This document shows, one piece after another, positions 9,339-18,381 of a stretch of DNA of 64,000 nucleotides (positions within the stretch are counted from its first letter, which is position 1; the number at the start of each line of letters is the position of its first letter). Both the position numbers and the translations under genes were made by a program. Origin of the DNA: Aliarcobacter skirrowii CCUG 10374 (GTDB lineage Bacteria > Campylobacterota > Campylobacteria > Campylobacterales > Arcobacteraceae); assembly GCF_003544835.1 (NCBI RefSeq), contig NZ_CP032099.1, positions 1,302,001 to 1,366,000 of the forward strand, read 5' to 3'. The notes under the pieces were generated by a model. It worked only from the letters and a program-made list of their open reading frames with translations. It was not told the origin of the DNA and made no database searches.

Positions 9339-10403
9339 CTATTTTAAACTAATTTTTTTATAAAGAATATATGAAAAGAGTACCCATAAAAATAGAGGTA
9401 GCAATAAAGATAACTCTGGCATAAAAGTTCCAGAGCTTGTTATTTTATATAAAAAGAAAAAACAACCCCAAATTACAAGTGTACTAAATACTCCACCTGC
9501 TATAAAATTACCTAAATTAAAAAATCTACTATTTAATGATGTATAAGCAAATATCAAATATATAATTGGAACTATAAAAAATGGCACAAATAGAGTATTA
9601 TATATAACAGCTCTAACTTTTTTTGTATTAATACCTTGTTTTTGTAATAGATTCCAAGCACTTAATGCATCAAGCAAAGAGTATTCACTTTTTGATTCAT
9701 ATACATTATTTAATATTTTAGGTAAAAACCCCTCAAGAGTTGTAACTGACTCAACATTTTTTATTGTCAATTTAGAACTCTCTTCAAGCTCTTTTGGTTT
9801 TGAAATAATTTTAGCATCACTTGCATACCATCTATTATCTAAAAAATAAGCTTCTTGAGCAATTATTGTCTCAACAATCTCCTCATCCTCTATTTTGTAA
9901 ATATGTATATCAACAGCTTTTTGCTCTGCTGGATATAATTTTTTAAAATATACAAAATAGTCATCATATTTTAAAAAAATATCAGTTTTTGTATTTGTAA
10001 AATATTCATTATTTACAATTTTTCTTTTTTGCTCATAAGAGTAAGCCAAAGGAGTTGATTGAAGAACTATTAATGATAATATAAAAAATAGTGCTGTATA
10101 TATTATTGGAGCAATAATACTCTTTTTTGAAGCTCCAAGTGCGTGAAATGCAACAAATTCGTTATTTTTTACAAATGTTATTAAAGTAATTATAACTGCA
10201 AAAACTAGCGATAGTGGAAGAGTTAGAGTTAAAGTAAAAATTGTATTATAAAAAAGATACAAAAGCTGTAGGTTTGCAGAGCTAGGAAGAGATTTAAAAT
10301 TTTGTAAAAAATCTAAACCTGTAAAAAAAACCTCTAATGAAAGAAGAACTATTATAAAATTTTTTAAATATTTTATTAAAATATATTTTGAAAGAGTACT
10401 CAT
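9339..10403 (-). CDS. LptF/LptG (YjgP/YjgQ) family lipopolysaccharide export permease
   Basis: A 354-residue inner-membrane protein with three N-terminal hydrophobic segments, a periplasmic beta-rich domain (about residues 125-245) and three C-terminal membrane segments, the layout of the LptF/LptG transport subunits that extract lipopolysaccharide from the inner membrane with LptB. The opening MSTLSKYILIKYLKNF is typical. Which of the two subunits it is cannot be decided, as the partner is not in the window. It overlaps pth by 4 bp, and the rplY-pth-permease order matches what I recall from C. jejuni. Confidence 0.88.
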   Translation of the reverse strand: MSTLSKYILIKYLKNFIIVLLSLEVFFTGLDFLQNFKSLPSSANLQLLYLFYNTIFTLTLTLPLSLVFAVIITLITFVKNNEFVAFHALGASKKSIIAPIIYTALFFILSLIVLQSTPLAYSYEQKRKIVNNEYFTNTKTDIFLKYDDYFVYFKKLYPAEQKAVDIHIYKIEDEEIVETIIAQEAYFLDNRWYASDAKIISKPKELEESSKLTIKNVESVTTLEGFLPKILNNVYESKSEYSLLDALSAWNLLQKQGINTKKVRAVIYNTLFVPFFIVPIIYLIFAYTSLNSRFFNLGNFIAGGVFSTLVIWGCFFFLYKITSSGTFMPELSLLLPLFLWVLFSYILYKKISLK

Positions 10404-10963
10404 AATTCCAACTTCAAACTAAATTTTGATTTAACTTCATCAATTGATAACTCTTTTAAAGCCTCAACTGAAGATGCTACATGAGGAATTATTGTACTAT
10501 ATAAAATCTCTAGCTCTGCTTTTGAAAAATCATTTAATACATAATTTACAACTTCAGCTTTATCTTTTGGTTTTCCAATTCCAACTCTTACTCTAATATA
10601 ATCTTGCCCAATATGAGAATCAAGCGATTTTAAACCATTATGTCCACCATGACTTCCACCTATTTTATATCTTACAACACCAAATGGAAGATCTAAATCA
10701 TCATGAATAATAATCACATTTTCTAAATCAATTTTATAATAATCCATAATTGCTCTAATGGCAACTCCTGAGTTATTCATATAAGTATTTGGCTTAGAAA
10801 ATAGATTATATCCCGATTTTTGTAAGTTTGATTGAAAATTTTGATTATTTATATTTGTAGTATTTAGATTTTTAGTCATAAAATCTACGACTAAAAATCC
10901 AATATTGTGTCTTGTATTTTGATATTTTTCACCAATATTTCCAAGACCAACAATTAAGTGCAT
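10400..10963 (-). CDS. pth: Peptidyl-tRNA hydrolase
   Basis: Pth releases peptides from prematurely dropped peptidyl-tRNAs. The 187-residue protein carries the family signatures: VGLGNIGEKYQNTRHNIGF with the catalytic His in TRHNIG, PNTYMNNSG with the substrate-binding Asn, and IIHDDLDLPFG with the catalytic Asp, followed by GGSHGGHNGLKSL. It is 9 bp downstream of rplY and overlaps the permease gene start by 4 bp, so the three genes look like one operon. Confidence 0.97.
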   Translation of the reverse strand: MHLIVGLGNIGEKYQNTRHNIGFLVVDFMTKNLNTTNINNQNFQSNLQKSGYNLFSKPNTYMNNSGVAIRAIMDYYKIDLENVIIIHDDLDLPFGVVRYKIGGSHGGHNGLKSLDSHIGQDYIRVRVGIGKPKDKAEVVNYVLNDFSKAELEILYSTIIPHVASSVEALKELSIDEVKSKFSLKLEL

Positions 10964-10972
10964 AATTTCTTA

Positions 10973-11509
10973 TTATTTAGCTTTAATTACACCAACGATT
11001 GGAACTCGTGGGTCTAAATAGCAATCAACACCCTCTGGAAGTGTTAAATCTCTTAATAATACGTTATCACCAGTATCAAGATTTGTTACATCAATTGTTA
11101 TGTTGTTTGGTAAGTTTTCAACCATACATTTAACTGGAACTCTTCTTGTGTGAAGCATTAAAAGACCTTTATTTTTAAGACCTTTAGCTGTTCCTGTAGT
11201 AACAACTGGAATAGAGTATGAACTTCTTACACCTTTTTGTGCAACCATTAAATCAACATGTAATAAATCAGAAGTAATAGGACATTTTTGGTACTCTTTT
11301 ACAACTACACTTAAAACTTTTCCATCTACTTTAATATCAAAAGCAAGAGTAGTTTTATTTTTTAAATATTTGATATACTCATTTCTTTTAAATGCAGCAG
11401 AGATGTTCTCCATACCTTTTCCATAGATATTTGCAATTAAATATCCCTCTTTTCTTAAAGCCTTTACAGCTGGTTTTGTTATACTATCTCTTACGATACC
11501 CTCTAACAT
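10973..11509 (-). CDS. rplY: 50S ribosomal protein L25/general stress protein Ctc
   Basis: A 178-residue long-form bL25 (Ctc type), which binds 5S rRNA. It has the N-terminal L25 beta-barrel ([27 protein letters not shown]) and the C-terminal TL5-like domain ([39 protein letters not shown]). The gene begins an operon with pth and a lipopolysaccharide export permease, and is divergent from folD across about 155 bp. Confidence 0.94.
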   Translation of the reverse strand: MLEGIVRDSITKPAVKALRKEGYLIANIYGKGMENISAAFKRNEYIKYLKNKTTLAFDIKVDGKVLSVVVKEYQKCPITSDLLHVDLMVAQKGVRSSYSIPVVTTGTAKGLKNKGLLMLHTRRVPVKCMVENLPNNITIDVTNLDTGDNVLLRDLTLPEGVDCYLDPRVPIVGVIKAK

Positions 11510-11665
11510 TTTGGATCCTTTGTTTTAATTTAATATAAGGACGGGATTATATAAAAAAGTTTATAAATTTTAGGTTAATAGTTTATATATTTTTTAACTT
11601 TTGATAATTAATACAATTTTAGGTAAAATCTAATCTAAAATTTCAAAAAATATAAGGTAAGAAAT

Positions 11666-12526
11666 ATGATATTACTAGATGGAAAAGCACTATCTGCTAA
11701 GATAAAAGAAGAGGTAAAAGTTGAAGTTACTCAAATTGTAAAAGAGAAAAACATAACTCCAGGACTTGCAGTTATTCTTGTAGGAAATGATGCAGCAAGC
11801 GCAACTTATGTTGCAAGTAAAGCAAAGGCTTGTAAAGATGCTGGAATTTACTCAGTTGTACATGAAATGCCAGAGAGCATAACTCAAGAAGAGTTACTTG
11901 ATACTATAAATATGATGAACAATAATCCAAAACTTGATGGTATTTTAGTACAACTTCCACTTCCAAAACATATAGATACAACAACTGTTTTAGAAGCTAT
12001 AAATCCATTAAAAGATGTTGATGGTTTCCATCCATACAATGTTGGAAGAATGGTTTCTAATCTTGATTCATTTTTAAGCGCAACTCCATTTGGTGTTATG
12101 AGAATGTTTGAAGAGCATAATATTGAAGTAAGTGGAAAAGATGTTGTAGTTATTGGAAGTAGCGATATTGTTGGAAAACCTATGGCATCACTTTTAATAA
12201 ATAAAAAAGCAACAGTTACAGTTTGTAATAGCAGAACAAAAGATTTAAAATCTCACACTTCAAAAGCTGATATTGTAATTATTGCTGTTGGTGTTCCATA
12301 TCTACTTAAAGAGGATATGGTTAAAGATGGTGCTGTTGTTATTGATGTAGGAATTAATAGGCTTGATACTGGTAAACTTGTTGGTGATGCTGATTTTGAA
12401 GGACTTAAAAATAAATGTTCTTTTTTAACTCCAGTTCCAGGTGGAGTAGGACCTATGACAATTGCAATGTTGCTTAAAAATACAATAAAAGCTTCTAAAC
12501 TAAGAGATAAAAGAGAATCAAAATAG
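11666..12526 (+). CDS. folD: Bifunctional methylenetetrahydrofolate dehydrogenase / methenyltetrahydrofolate cyclohydrolase
   Basis: FolD interconverts 5,10-methylene- and 10-formyl-tetrahydrofolate with NADP. The 286 residues match the family length. Signatures visible include VGNDAASATYVASKAKAC with the active-site Lys, LVQLPLPKHID, KDVDGFHPYNVG, VVIGSSDIVGKPMA (nucleotide-binding loop) and FLTPVPGGVGPMTIAML. The ATG at 11666 follows AAGGT. The next gene, lepB, begins on the base after the folD stop. Confidence 0.97.
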   Translation: MILLDGKALSAKIKEEVKVEVTQIVKEKNITPGLAVILVGNDAASATYVASKAKACKDAGIYSVVHEMPESITQEELLDTINMMNNNPKLDGILVQLPLPKHIDTTTVLEAINPLKDVDGFHPYNVGRMVSNLDSFLSATPFGVMRMFEEHNIEVSGKDVVVIGSSDIVGKPMASLLINKKATVTVCNSRTKDLKSHTSKADIVIIAVGVPYLLKEDMVKDGAVVIDVGINRLDTGKLVGDADFEGLKNKCSFLTPVPGGVGPMTIAMLLKNTIKASKLRDKRESK

Positions 12527-13309
12527 ATGTTAAGAAAAATTTATAACTGGTCATCTTCATGGACTGGAACAATTATAATTGTATTATCAATTATTTTTTT
12601 TATTGCTCAAGCTTTTGTAATTCCAAGTGGAAGTATGAAAAATACACTTTTAATAGGTGATATGCTTTTTGTTAAAAAATTCTCTTATGGTATTCCAACT
12701 CCTACAATTCCTTGGCTAGAGATTAAAATTTTGCCAGATTTTAATAAAAATGGACATTTAATAGAGGGTGATAGACCAAAAAGAGGAGATATTGTAGTAT
12801 TTAGATATCCTCATAATCCAGATATTCACTATGTAAAAAGAGCTGTTGCAACAGGTGGAGATACTATTTTTCTAAAAGATAAAGAGTTATATCTTCATCC
12901 AAAAGAGGGAAACTCTTATGTAATTCAAAACTTTAAAGATTATGAAATAGTTGATATAGACAATACTTTGTTTGTAAAAAATCCATACTCTAAAGAGTTT
13001 AAAGGAATTCATAATGACCCTGAAGTTACAAAATATACAAGCTCTCATAAAGAACTCTTTGAAAAATCAAAAATAGTAATTCCAGAAGATGAAACATTTA
13101 TGATGGGAGACAATAGAGATCACTCAAATGACTCAAGATTTTGGGGAAGTGTTCCGTATAAATATATAGTTGGAAAACCTTGGTTTGTATATTTTTCTAT
13201 TGATGATGATTATAAAGTTAGATGGGATAGAGTTTTTAAAACTGTTGATACTTTACAAAAAGAGGCAACAGGAGAGATTAAAGAGAGAAGTAAAGAGGGA
13301 ATTTATTAA
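12527..13309 (+). CDS. lepB: Signal peptidase I
   Basis: LepB is the membrane-anchored serine protease that removes signal peptides from exported proteins. A single N-terminal membrane segment (about residues 12-31) is followed by the catalytic Ser36 in PSGSMKNTL, the catalytic Lys near 104 in YVKRAVATGGD and the family box MMGDNRDHSNDSRFWGSVP. The 260 residues are normal for Gram-negative enzymes. The start immediately follows the folD stop, and rpiB starts 1 nt after its stop. Confidence 0.96.
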   Translation: MLRKIYNWSSSWTGTIIIVLSIIFFIAQAFVIPSGSMKNTLLIGDMLFVKKFSYGIPTPTIPWLEIKILPDFNKNGHLIEGDRPKRGDIVVFRYPHNPDIHYVKRAVATGGDTIFLKDKELYLHPKEGNSYVIQNFKDYEIVDIDNTLFVKNPYSKEFKGIHNDPEVTKYTSSHKELFEKSKIVIPEDETFMMGDNRDHSNDSRFWGSVPYKYIVGKPWFVYFSIDDDYKVRWDRVFKTVDTLQKEATGEIKERSKEGIY

Positions 13310-13310
13310 T

Positions 13311-13757
13311 ATGAATTATTATATTGCAAGTGATCATGCTGGAGTTGTATTAAAAGAGTTTGTTGTAAATCTTTTAAAAAAAGAAGAGATAAATGTAGTT
13401 GATTTGGGTCCAAAAACAAATGATAGAGTTGATTATCCTGATTTTGCTAAATTAGTTTGCGAAAATGTACAAAAAGACAGAGGCTCTTTTGGAATTTTAA
13501 TTTGTGGAAGTGGTATTGGAATGAGCATGGCTGCAAATAAATTTGATGGAATTAGAGCAGCTTTATGTCACAATATTTATAGTGCAAAAATGGCTAGAAA
13601 TCACAATGATGCAAATGTTTTATGCCTTGGTGAGAGAGTTTGTGGAGAGGGACTTATTGAAGAGATAATTAAAGCTTGGCTTTCAAACTCTTTTGAAGAG
13701 GGACGACACACACAAAGAGTTGAAAAGATAAATAATCTACTCTCTTGTAGAGTTTAA
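13311..13757 (+). CDS. rpiB: Ribose 5-phosphate isomerase B
   Basis: RpiB interconverts ribose 5-phosphate and ribulose 5-phosphate in the pentose phosphate pathway. The 148-residue protein starts at the ATG at 13311, preceded by GAGGGA. It shows YYIASDHAGVVLKEF, GILICGSGIGMSMAANK with the active-site Cys-Gly-Ser, and CHNIYSAKMARNHNDANVLCLG. A longer in-frame extension into lepB is rejected because it matches no RpiB sequence and lacks a ribosome-binding site. Confidence 0.95.
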   Translation: MNYYIASDHAGVVLKEFVVNLLKKEEINVVDLGPKTNDRVDYPDFAKLVCENVQKDRGSFGILICGSGIGMSMAANKFDGIRAALCHNIYSAKMARNHNDANVLCLGERVCGEGLIEEIIKAWLSNSFEEGRHTQRVEKINNLLSCRV

Positions 13758-13780
13758 TTTAAAATATAAAAGGGGCAAAA

Positions 13781-13885
13781 ATGGCTGATTGGCAAGTATA
13801 TTTAATGATGACTGCTATAGTTGCAGCAATGCTTCTAGGAAAAAAACTTATGTTTTTTGATAAAAAAGATGAGGATGAAAAGTGA
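13781..13885 (+). CDS. 34-residue single-pass membrane peptide
   Basis: A short gene with ATG at 13781 preceded by the strong AAAAGGGG at about 13769-13776 encodes a Trp-containing N-terminus (MADWQVYL), one hydrophobic helix (about residues 7-25, MMTAIVAAMLLG) and a charged tail (DKKDEDEK). Its stop overlaps the GTG start of the HD-domain gene as GTGA, a typical sign of translational coupling. I do not recognise a family. Function may relate to the HD protein or to membrane anchoring of it, which is speculation. Confidence 0.6.
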   Translation: MADWQVYLMMTAIVAAMLLGKKLMFFDKKDEDEK

Positions 13886-15111
13886 TAAACCCAAAAATTA
13901 TAGAGTATATTTATTCAAGTGCATCTATTCAAAGATGGAATGACTATCCAAGAATGGTTGAACTTGTAGAGCTTGATAAACAAGCTCACAAGTTTGTTAT
14001 AGCATATTTTATAGCAAAATTAGAAAAAGATATAAACTTCACACACTTAATAGAAGCTGGTATTTTTGAGTTTTTAAGACGAGTTGTTGTAACTGATATT
14101 AGACCTGATGTTTTTAGAAAAGCTTTACAAAAAAAGTCAAATGAGATTAACTCTTGGGTTGTAGAAAAACTAAAAATTTCACTTCAAGATATTGATGGTG
14201 GAAATTTTTTACAAAAGTTTGAAGCATTTTTAAATGACCCATCTATGTACAAAAAAGAGAGATTTATTCTAAAAGCAGCTTCATATTTATCTACAAAATG
14301 GGAGTTCTCAATTGTATATCAAACAAGTCAATTTTTAAGTGATATAGAGGAAGTTAAAAAGGCTGTTGATGCTGAAATTGAAGATTACTATGAACTTGTT
14401 GGCGTTCAAAAAATTGCTTTAAATAAAAAACTAGCAAAAATCGTTGATTTAAGTGGAAGATTGAGATTTCAAAAACGGTGGGCACAAACTCCAAGAATTC
14501 CTGAAACTTCAGTTTTAGGACATATGCTTACAGTTGCATTTTTCTCATACTTTTACTCAATTAAACAAAAAGCTTGTGATACTAGACTTCAAAATAACTT
14601 TTTCACTGCACTATTTCACGACCTTCCAGAAGCACTTACAAGAGATATTATAAGTCCTGTAAAATATAGTGTTGATGAGCTTTCAGATATTATTGCTGAG
14701 TATGAAGTTGCAAAAATAGAGGATGATATTTTACCAAATATTCCAGAATCTATTCAAAAGGAGTTCTCTTATATTTTAGGAATTAGTGATGGAATAAAAG
14801 AGGAGTTTGCAAATAAAGTTAAAATAGATGGAAAAATTTGCGAAGTTGAAGATATAAATAAATACAACCTTGATAAATATGAAGCAATAGATGGAAAAGC
14901 ACTAAAACAGTGTGATAAACTATCTGCTTTTGTTGAAGCTAGCTTATCAATCTCTCATGGTATAAAATCAAAAGAGCTGATAACTGGTAAGAAAGAGATA
15001 TTAAAAGGTTTAAAAGAGATAAATGGAGTTGATTTTAGACAAATTGCTCTTGAAATTGATAATGAATTTGGAAGTAATGGTCAAGTTCAAACTACTCTTG
15101 ATTTTGATTAA
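13882..15111 (+). CDS. HD-domain phosphohydrolase (YfbR-like HD_3 type)
   Basis: A 409-residue cytoplasmic protein. The C-terminal half carries an HD metal-phosphohydrolase domain: RIPETSVLGHMLTVAFFS supplies the first His, NNFFTALFHDLPEALTRD is the HD signature followed by a Glu-Ala-x-x-x-Asp pattern seen in YfbR-type 5'-nucleotidases, and CDKLSAFVEA supplies a late Asp. The N-terminal about 200 residues are helical and not recognised. The start is GTG at 13882, overlapping the stop of the 34-residue peptide. Substrate is unknown; nucleotides are the family's usual target. Confidence 0.8.
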   Translation: MINPKIIEYIYSSASIQRWNDYPRMVELVELDKQAHKFVIAYFIAKLEKDINFTHLIEAGIFEFLRRVVVTDIRPDVFRKALQKKSNEINSWVVEKLKISLQDIDGGNFLQKFEAFLNDPSMYKKERFILKAASYLSTKWEFSIVYQTSQFLSDIEEVKKAVDAEIEDYYELVGVQKIALNKKLAKIVDLSGRLRFQKRWAQTPRIPETSVLGHMLTVAFFSYFYSIKQKACDTRLQNNFFTALFHDLPEALTRDIISPVKYSVDELSDIIAEYEVAKIEDDILPNIPESIQKEFSYILGISDGIKEEFANKVKIDGKICEVEDINKYNLDKYEAIDGKALKQCDKLSAFVEASLSISHGIKSKELITGKKEILKGLKEINGVDFRQIALEIDNEFGSNGQVQTTLDFD

Positions 15112-15135
15112 ATTAAAAATTTTTAAAGGAAAACT

Positions 15136-15546
15136 ATGCAAATTATTGTAGGTATTGCGCTTTTTATTGTTATTGTTACAGTTATAATTTATAAAGTAAA
15201 TGATAAGTTTGAAAAAAGAGAGTTTTTAATATTCTTAGCTATTACATTTTTTGCAGTTTTAGTTGCTCTGTTTTATGAAAACTACTCAAAAAATCAACTT
15301 CCTAATATGTTTAAAAAGAAGTATGAAAAAGAGAAAAGTATTGAGATTAGAAGTTTAGATAGTGAACTTTTAAACAATAAAGTAGTATCAAGTAAAGATA
15401 AATTTATATATACATTTACATATACTATATCAAAAGATGACTCTGAATACCTATGTACTATGAATAGTGTAGAGATACATAAAATAAAAAATGAGTTTAT
15501 ATTTATTAATTTTGATGATATAAAAGAAGAGTGTATCAAAAAATGA
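15136..15546 (+). CDS. Hypothetical protein with two membrane helices
   Basis: A 136-residue protein with two hydrophobic helices near the N-terminus (about residues 2-20, IIVGIALFIVIVTVIIY, and 30-48, FLIFLAITFFAVLVAL), followed by a soluble domain of about 85 residues with alternating charged and hydrophobic residues. AAAGGA precedes the ATG. Its stop overlaps the start of nth as ATGA. I recognise no family. The soluble domain would face the cytoplasm if the helices form a hairpin. Confidence 0.75.
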   Translation: MQIIVGIALFIVIVTVIIYKVNDKFEKREFLIFLAITFFAVLVALFYENYSKNQLPNMFKKKYEKEKSIEIRSLDSELLNNKVVSSKDKFIYTFTYTISKDDSEYLCTMNSVEIHKIKNEFIFINFDDIKEECIKK

Positions 15547-16190
15547 AAAAAGCTACTAAAGCTGATATAGAAATTATTAAAAAAGCTTTTATAGAAAACT
15601 ATAGCGATGCTGTTACAGAGCTTAATTATAGAAATGATTATGAATTACTAATAGCAATAATTTTATCAGCTCAATGTACAGATAAAAGAGTAAATTTAAT
15701 AACTCCAGCTTTGTTTGAAAAGTATCCAACTGTTTTTGACTTAAGTTGTGCAAATCTTGATGATGTAAAAAAACTTATAAACTCTTGCTCTTTTTTTAAT
15801 AACAAAGCACAAAATATTATAAAAATGGCTCAAAGTGTTGTACAAAACTATGAAGGAAATATTCCACATGATACAAAAGAGCTTATAAAACTAGCAGGTG
15901 TAGGAAATAAAACTGCAAATGTTTTTATGATTGAGTATAAACAAGAAAATCTTATGGCTGTTGATACTCATGTTTTTAGAGTTTCTCATCGATTGGGACT
16001 TAGTGATGCAAAAAATGTAGAAAAAACCGAAGAGGATTTAGTAAAAAAACTAAAAGGTGATGATTTACATATTTTTCATCAAGCTATGGTTCTATTTGGA
16101 AGATATATTTGTAAAGCTGTTAAACCCGATTGCGATAAGTGTTATTTTCCTCAAGTTTGTAAAAGTAAAAGTGGATTTAAGCCTAGTTAA
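15543..16190 (+). CDS. nth: Endonuclease III (base-excision repair DNA glycosylase/AP lyase)
   Basis: Nth removes oxidised pyrimidines and nicks abasic sites. From the ATG at 15543 the protein has 215 residues. The helix-hairpin-helix LAGVGNKTANVF holds catalytic Lys123, and AVDTHVFRVSHRLG holds catalytic Asp141. The [4Fe-4S] ligands are C190, C197, C200 and C206 in the canonical C-x6-C-x2-C-x5-C spacing. A GTG at 15531 would add four residues, but the ATGA overlap with the preceding gene and homolog length favour 15543. The 3' end overlaps the convergent kinase gene by 8 bp. Confidence 0.95.
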   Translation: MKKATKADIEIIKKAFIENYSDAVTELNYRNDYELLIAIILSAQCTDKRVNLITPALFEKYPTVFDLSCANLDDVKKLINSCSFFNNKAQNIIKMAQSVVQNYEGNIPHDTKELIKLAGVGNKTANVFMIEYKQENLMAVDTHVFRVSHRLGLSDAKNVEKTEEDLVKKLKGDDLHIFHQAMVLFGRYICKAVKPDCDKCYFPQVCKSKSGFKPS

Positions 16191-18381
16191 AATTTACACT
16201 TCCTATTACATTTTTTAAAATTTCTATAGCTTTTTCATACTCAAAATCATCTATCTCTTTTTCTAAACTGATTAAAATAGATGAATCATTTGTTAGTCTA
16301 AATAAATTCTCATATAAAATTTCCAAATCATCTTTGCTTAACATATCGCTATCATTTAATTTTTTTATATAACTTTTTATAATTAAAACTGCTTTATTTT
16401 CATCAAATTTATCATTATTAAGAACTTTATTTGATTCATCTTTAAATATACTACCTAAAAAATTTAACTCATTTTTTATATTTTCAATTTCATCTTTTAA
16501 TATTTTTATATCACTTGGATCAATTGATACAGCTTTTTTAAATTTATTATCAATTTTTACACAAATATCAAAAAGCCTATTAGCACCAATATTCCCACTA
16601 AGTCCTTTTAAACTATGAACTAAAGTTTTTGCTTTTTCATTTGAATTTAACAGATACTCAATAATATCTTTAAAATCATCTTCAAGCTCTTCTAAAAATT
16701 TTCTTAAAATCATCTCAATTTGTTTATTATCAGATATTTTATTTTTTAAAACATTTAAATCTAAAATATTATTCAAAGGCTCATTTTTTATAGTTTTATA
16801 TGCAATCTTAACACCTTTTAATTTTTTAATATATTTAATTAAAACATTATATAAAATCTCTGTATCTATTGGTTTTAATAGAAAATCATCCATTAAAACT
16901 TCATTTGCTTTTTCTCTATCTTCTATTAAATTTGAAGCTGTTAATGCAACTATTGGTATTTGTTTATCGATTTCTCTTATTTTTTTAGTAGCATCAAATC
17001 CACTTAAAACTGGCATTTGTAAATCCATAAGAATCAAATCAAATCTATTTTTAGAAAACAGTTCAACTGCTTCTTTTCCATTTTTTGCCATAGTAACTTT
17101 TATATTTGATTTTTCTAAAATTATTTTTATAAGCTCTTGATTAGTAATATTATCTTCAGCGACTAAAATAGTTATATCTTCAAAAATTGGATACTCGCTG
17201 ATTTTTTGATTATCTTCTTCATTTGTTTCAATATCAATTATAAAATAAAACTCACTACCCTCTCCAAGTTTACTCTTTAACTCTATTTTTGTATTTAATA
17301 TTTTTGCAATATTTTGACAAATAGAAAGTCCCAAACCAGCACCCGAATAATCTCTTGTATTTGAAATATCTGTTTGAAAAAACTCTTCAAAAATTCTATT
17401 TTGAAACTCTTTTGATATTCCAATTCCAGTATCACATATACTAAATCTTATTTTTGCAATATTTTTAGATAATTCAATTAAACTAATATCCAATTTTATA
17501 GAGCCATTTTTTGTAAACTTAAAAGCATTTGACAAAAGATTTGATATAACTTGAAGAATTAATGCTTTGTCACTAACTACGCTTGAAGGTAATTTGTCAT
17601 CTATATTTATCTCAAATTTGTTATCACTATTTATTGCAAGTTTTATATAGATATCTTCTATATCTTTTTCTAATTCTAAAAAAGTGAATCTACTTTTCTC
17701 TATTTGTATCGATTTATCTTCAATATTTGCAAGAGTTAAAACACTTTGTATTGTATTTACCAAAATATTTGAAGAGTTATCTATTTTTTTTAAAAGTTTA
17801 TATTGATTTTCATCTAAATCTGTATCAAAAAGAAGCTCTGTAAAACCAATAATTGCATTTAAAGGTGTTCTTAATTCATGACTTATATTTGCAAGAAATT
17901 GAAGTTTTAATCTATTAATATTTTCAAGTTTCTCTTTTTGATGCTTTAATTTTTCATTTACTCTTAACTCTTGGGTAATATCTTCAAAAGTAACAACAAC
18001 TTCAATATTTTTTAAATTTTCTTCACCATCTATTTTTTTTGCAAAAACTTTGAAAATATGAGTCTCTTTAAAATTGTCAATTTTAGCAAGATGATTTAAA
18101 TTTGGATTTTTTAAAATGTATTCTACCCAAGTTATTTCCCCCATTTTTGTTTGTAAAAATCCATCCTCTTTTATAAAATGGTCACAAATACAGTTATAAT
18201 CTTTTTTAAAATCTTCTAATGTATTGCAAGAAAAAAAGTCAAAAAATGCTTTATTTGCTGTTATTAATTGTTTTCCATCTGTAACAATCAAAATATTTTT
18301 TTGAGAGTTTAAAATTTTCTCTATTTTTTCACTTTGAAGTTTAGTTTTTTTAAAAAAAAGTTTTTTAAAAAATTCCATCAT
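16183..18381 (-). CDS. Hybrid sensor histidine kinase (PAS-HisKA-HATPase-REC-HPt)
   Basis: A 732-residue cytoplasmic kinase without membrane helices. Domains in order are a PAS-like sensor (about 25-140), HisKA with phospho-acceptor His168 in ANISHELRTPLNA, an HATPase (N box SNLLSNAFKFT, G boxes CDTGIGI and GAGLGLS), a receiver domain with Asp453 in LILMDLQMP, and a C-terminal HPt domain with His589 in LVHSLKGLSGN. This is a complete internal phosphorelay. It lacks an output domain. The upstream gene, which it overlaps by 4 bp, encodes a REC-GGDEF protein and is the obvious final acceptor. The input signal is unknown. Confidence 0.92.
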   Translation of the reverse strand: MMEFFKKLFFKKTKLQSEKIEKILNSQKNILIVTDGKQLITANKAFFDFFSCNTLEDFKKDYNCICDHFIKEDGFLQTKMGEITWVEYILKNPNLNHLAKIDNFKETHIFKVFAKKIDGEENLKNIEVVVTFEDITQELRVNEKLKHQKEKLENINRLKLQFLANISHELRTPLNAIIGFTELLFDTDLDENQYKLLKKIDNSSNILVNTIQSVLTLANIEDKSIQIEKSRFTFLELEKDIEDIYIKLAINSDNKFEINIDDKLPSSVVSDKALILQVISNLLSNAFKFTKNGSIKLDISLIELSKNIAKIRFSICDTGIGISKEFQNRIFEEFFQTDISNTRDYSGAGLGLSICQNIAKILNTKIELKSKLGEGSEFYFIIDIETNEEDNQKISEYPIFEDITILVAEDNITNQELIKIILEKSNIKVTMAKNGKEAVELFSKNRFDLILMDLQMPVLSGFDATKKIREIDKQIPIVALTASNLIEDREKANEVLMDDFLLKPIDTEILYNVLIKYIKKLKGVKIAYKTIKNEPLNNILDLNVLKNKISDNKQIEMILRKFLEELEDDFKDIIEYLLNSNEKAKTLVHSLKGLSGNIGANRLFDICVKIDNKFKKAVSIDPSDIKILKDEIENIKNELNFLGSIFKDESNKVLNNDKFDENKAVLIIKSYIKKLNDSDMLSKDDLEILYENLFRLTNDSSILISLEKEIDDFEYEKAIEILKNVIGSVNFN

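Noticed and set aside
13170-13310. N-terminal extension of rpiB into lepB
   Set aside because: The 47 added residues match no RpiB, have no ribosome-binding site, and ATG 13311 with GAGGGA is the obvious start.
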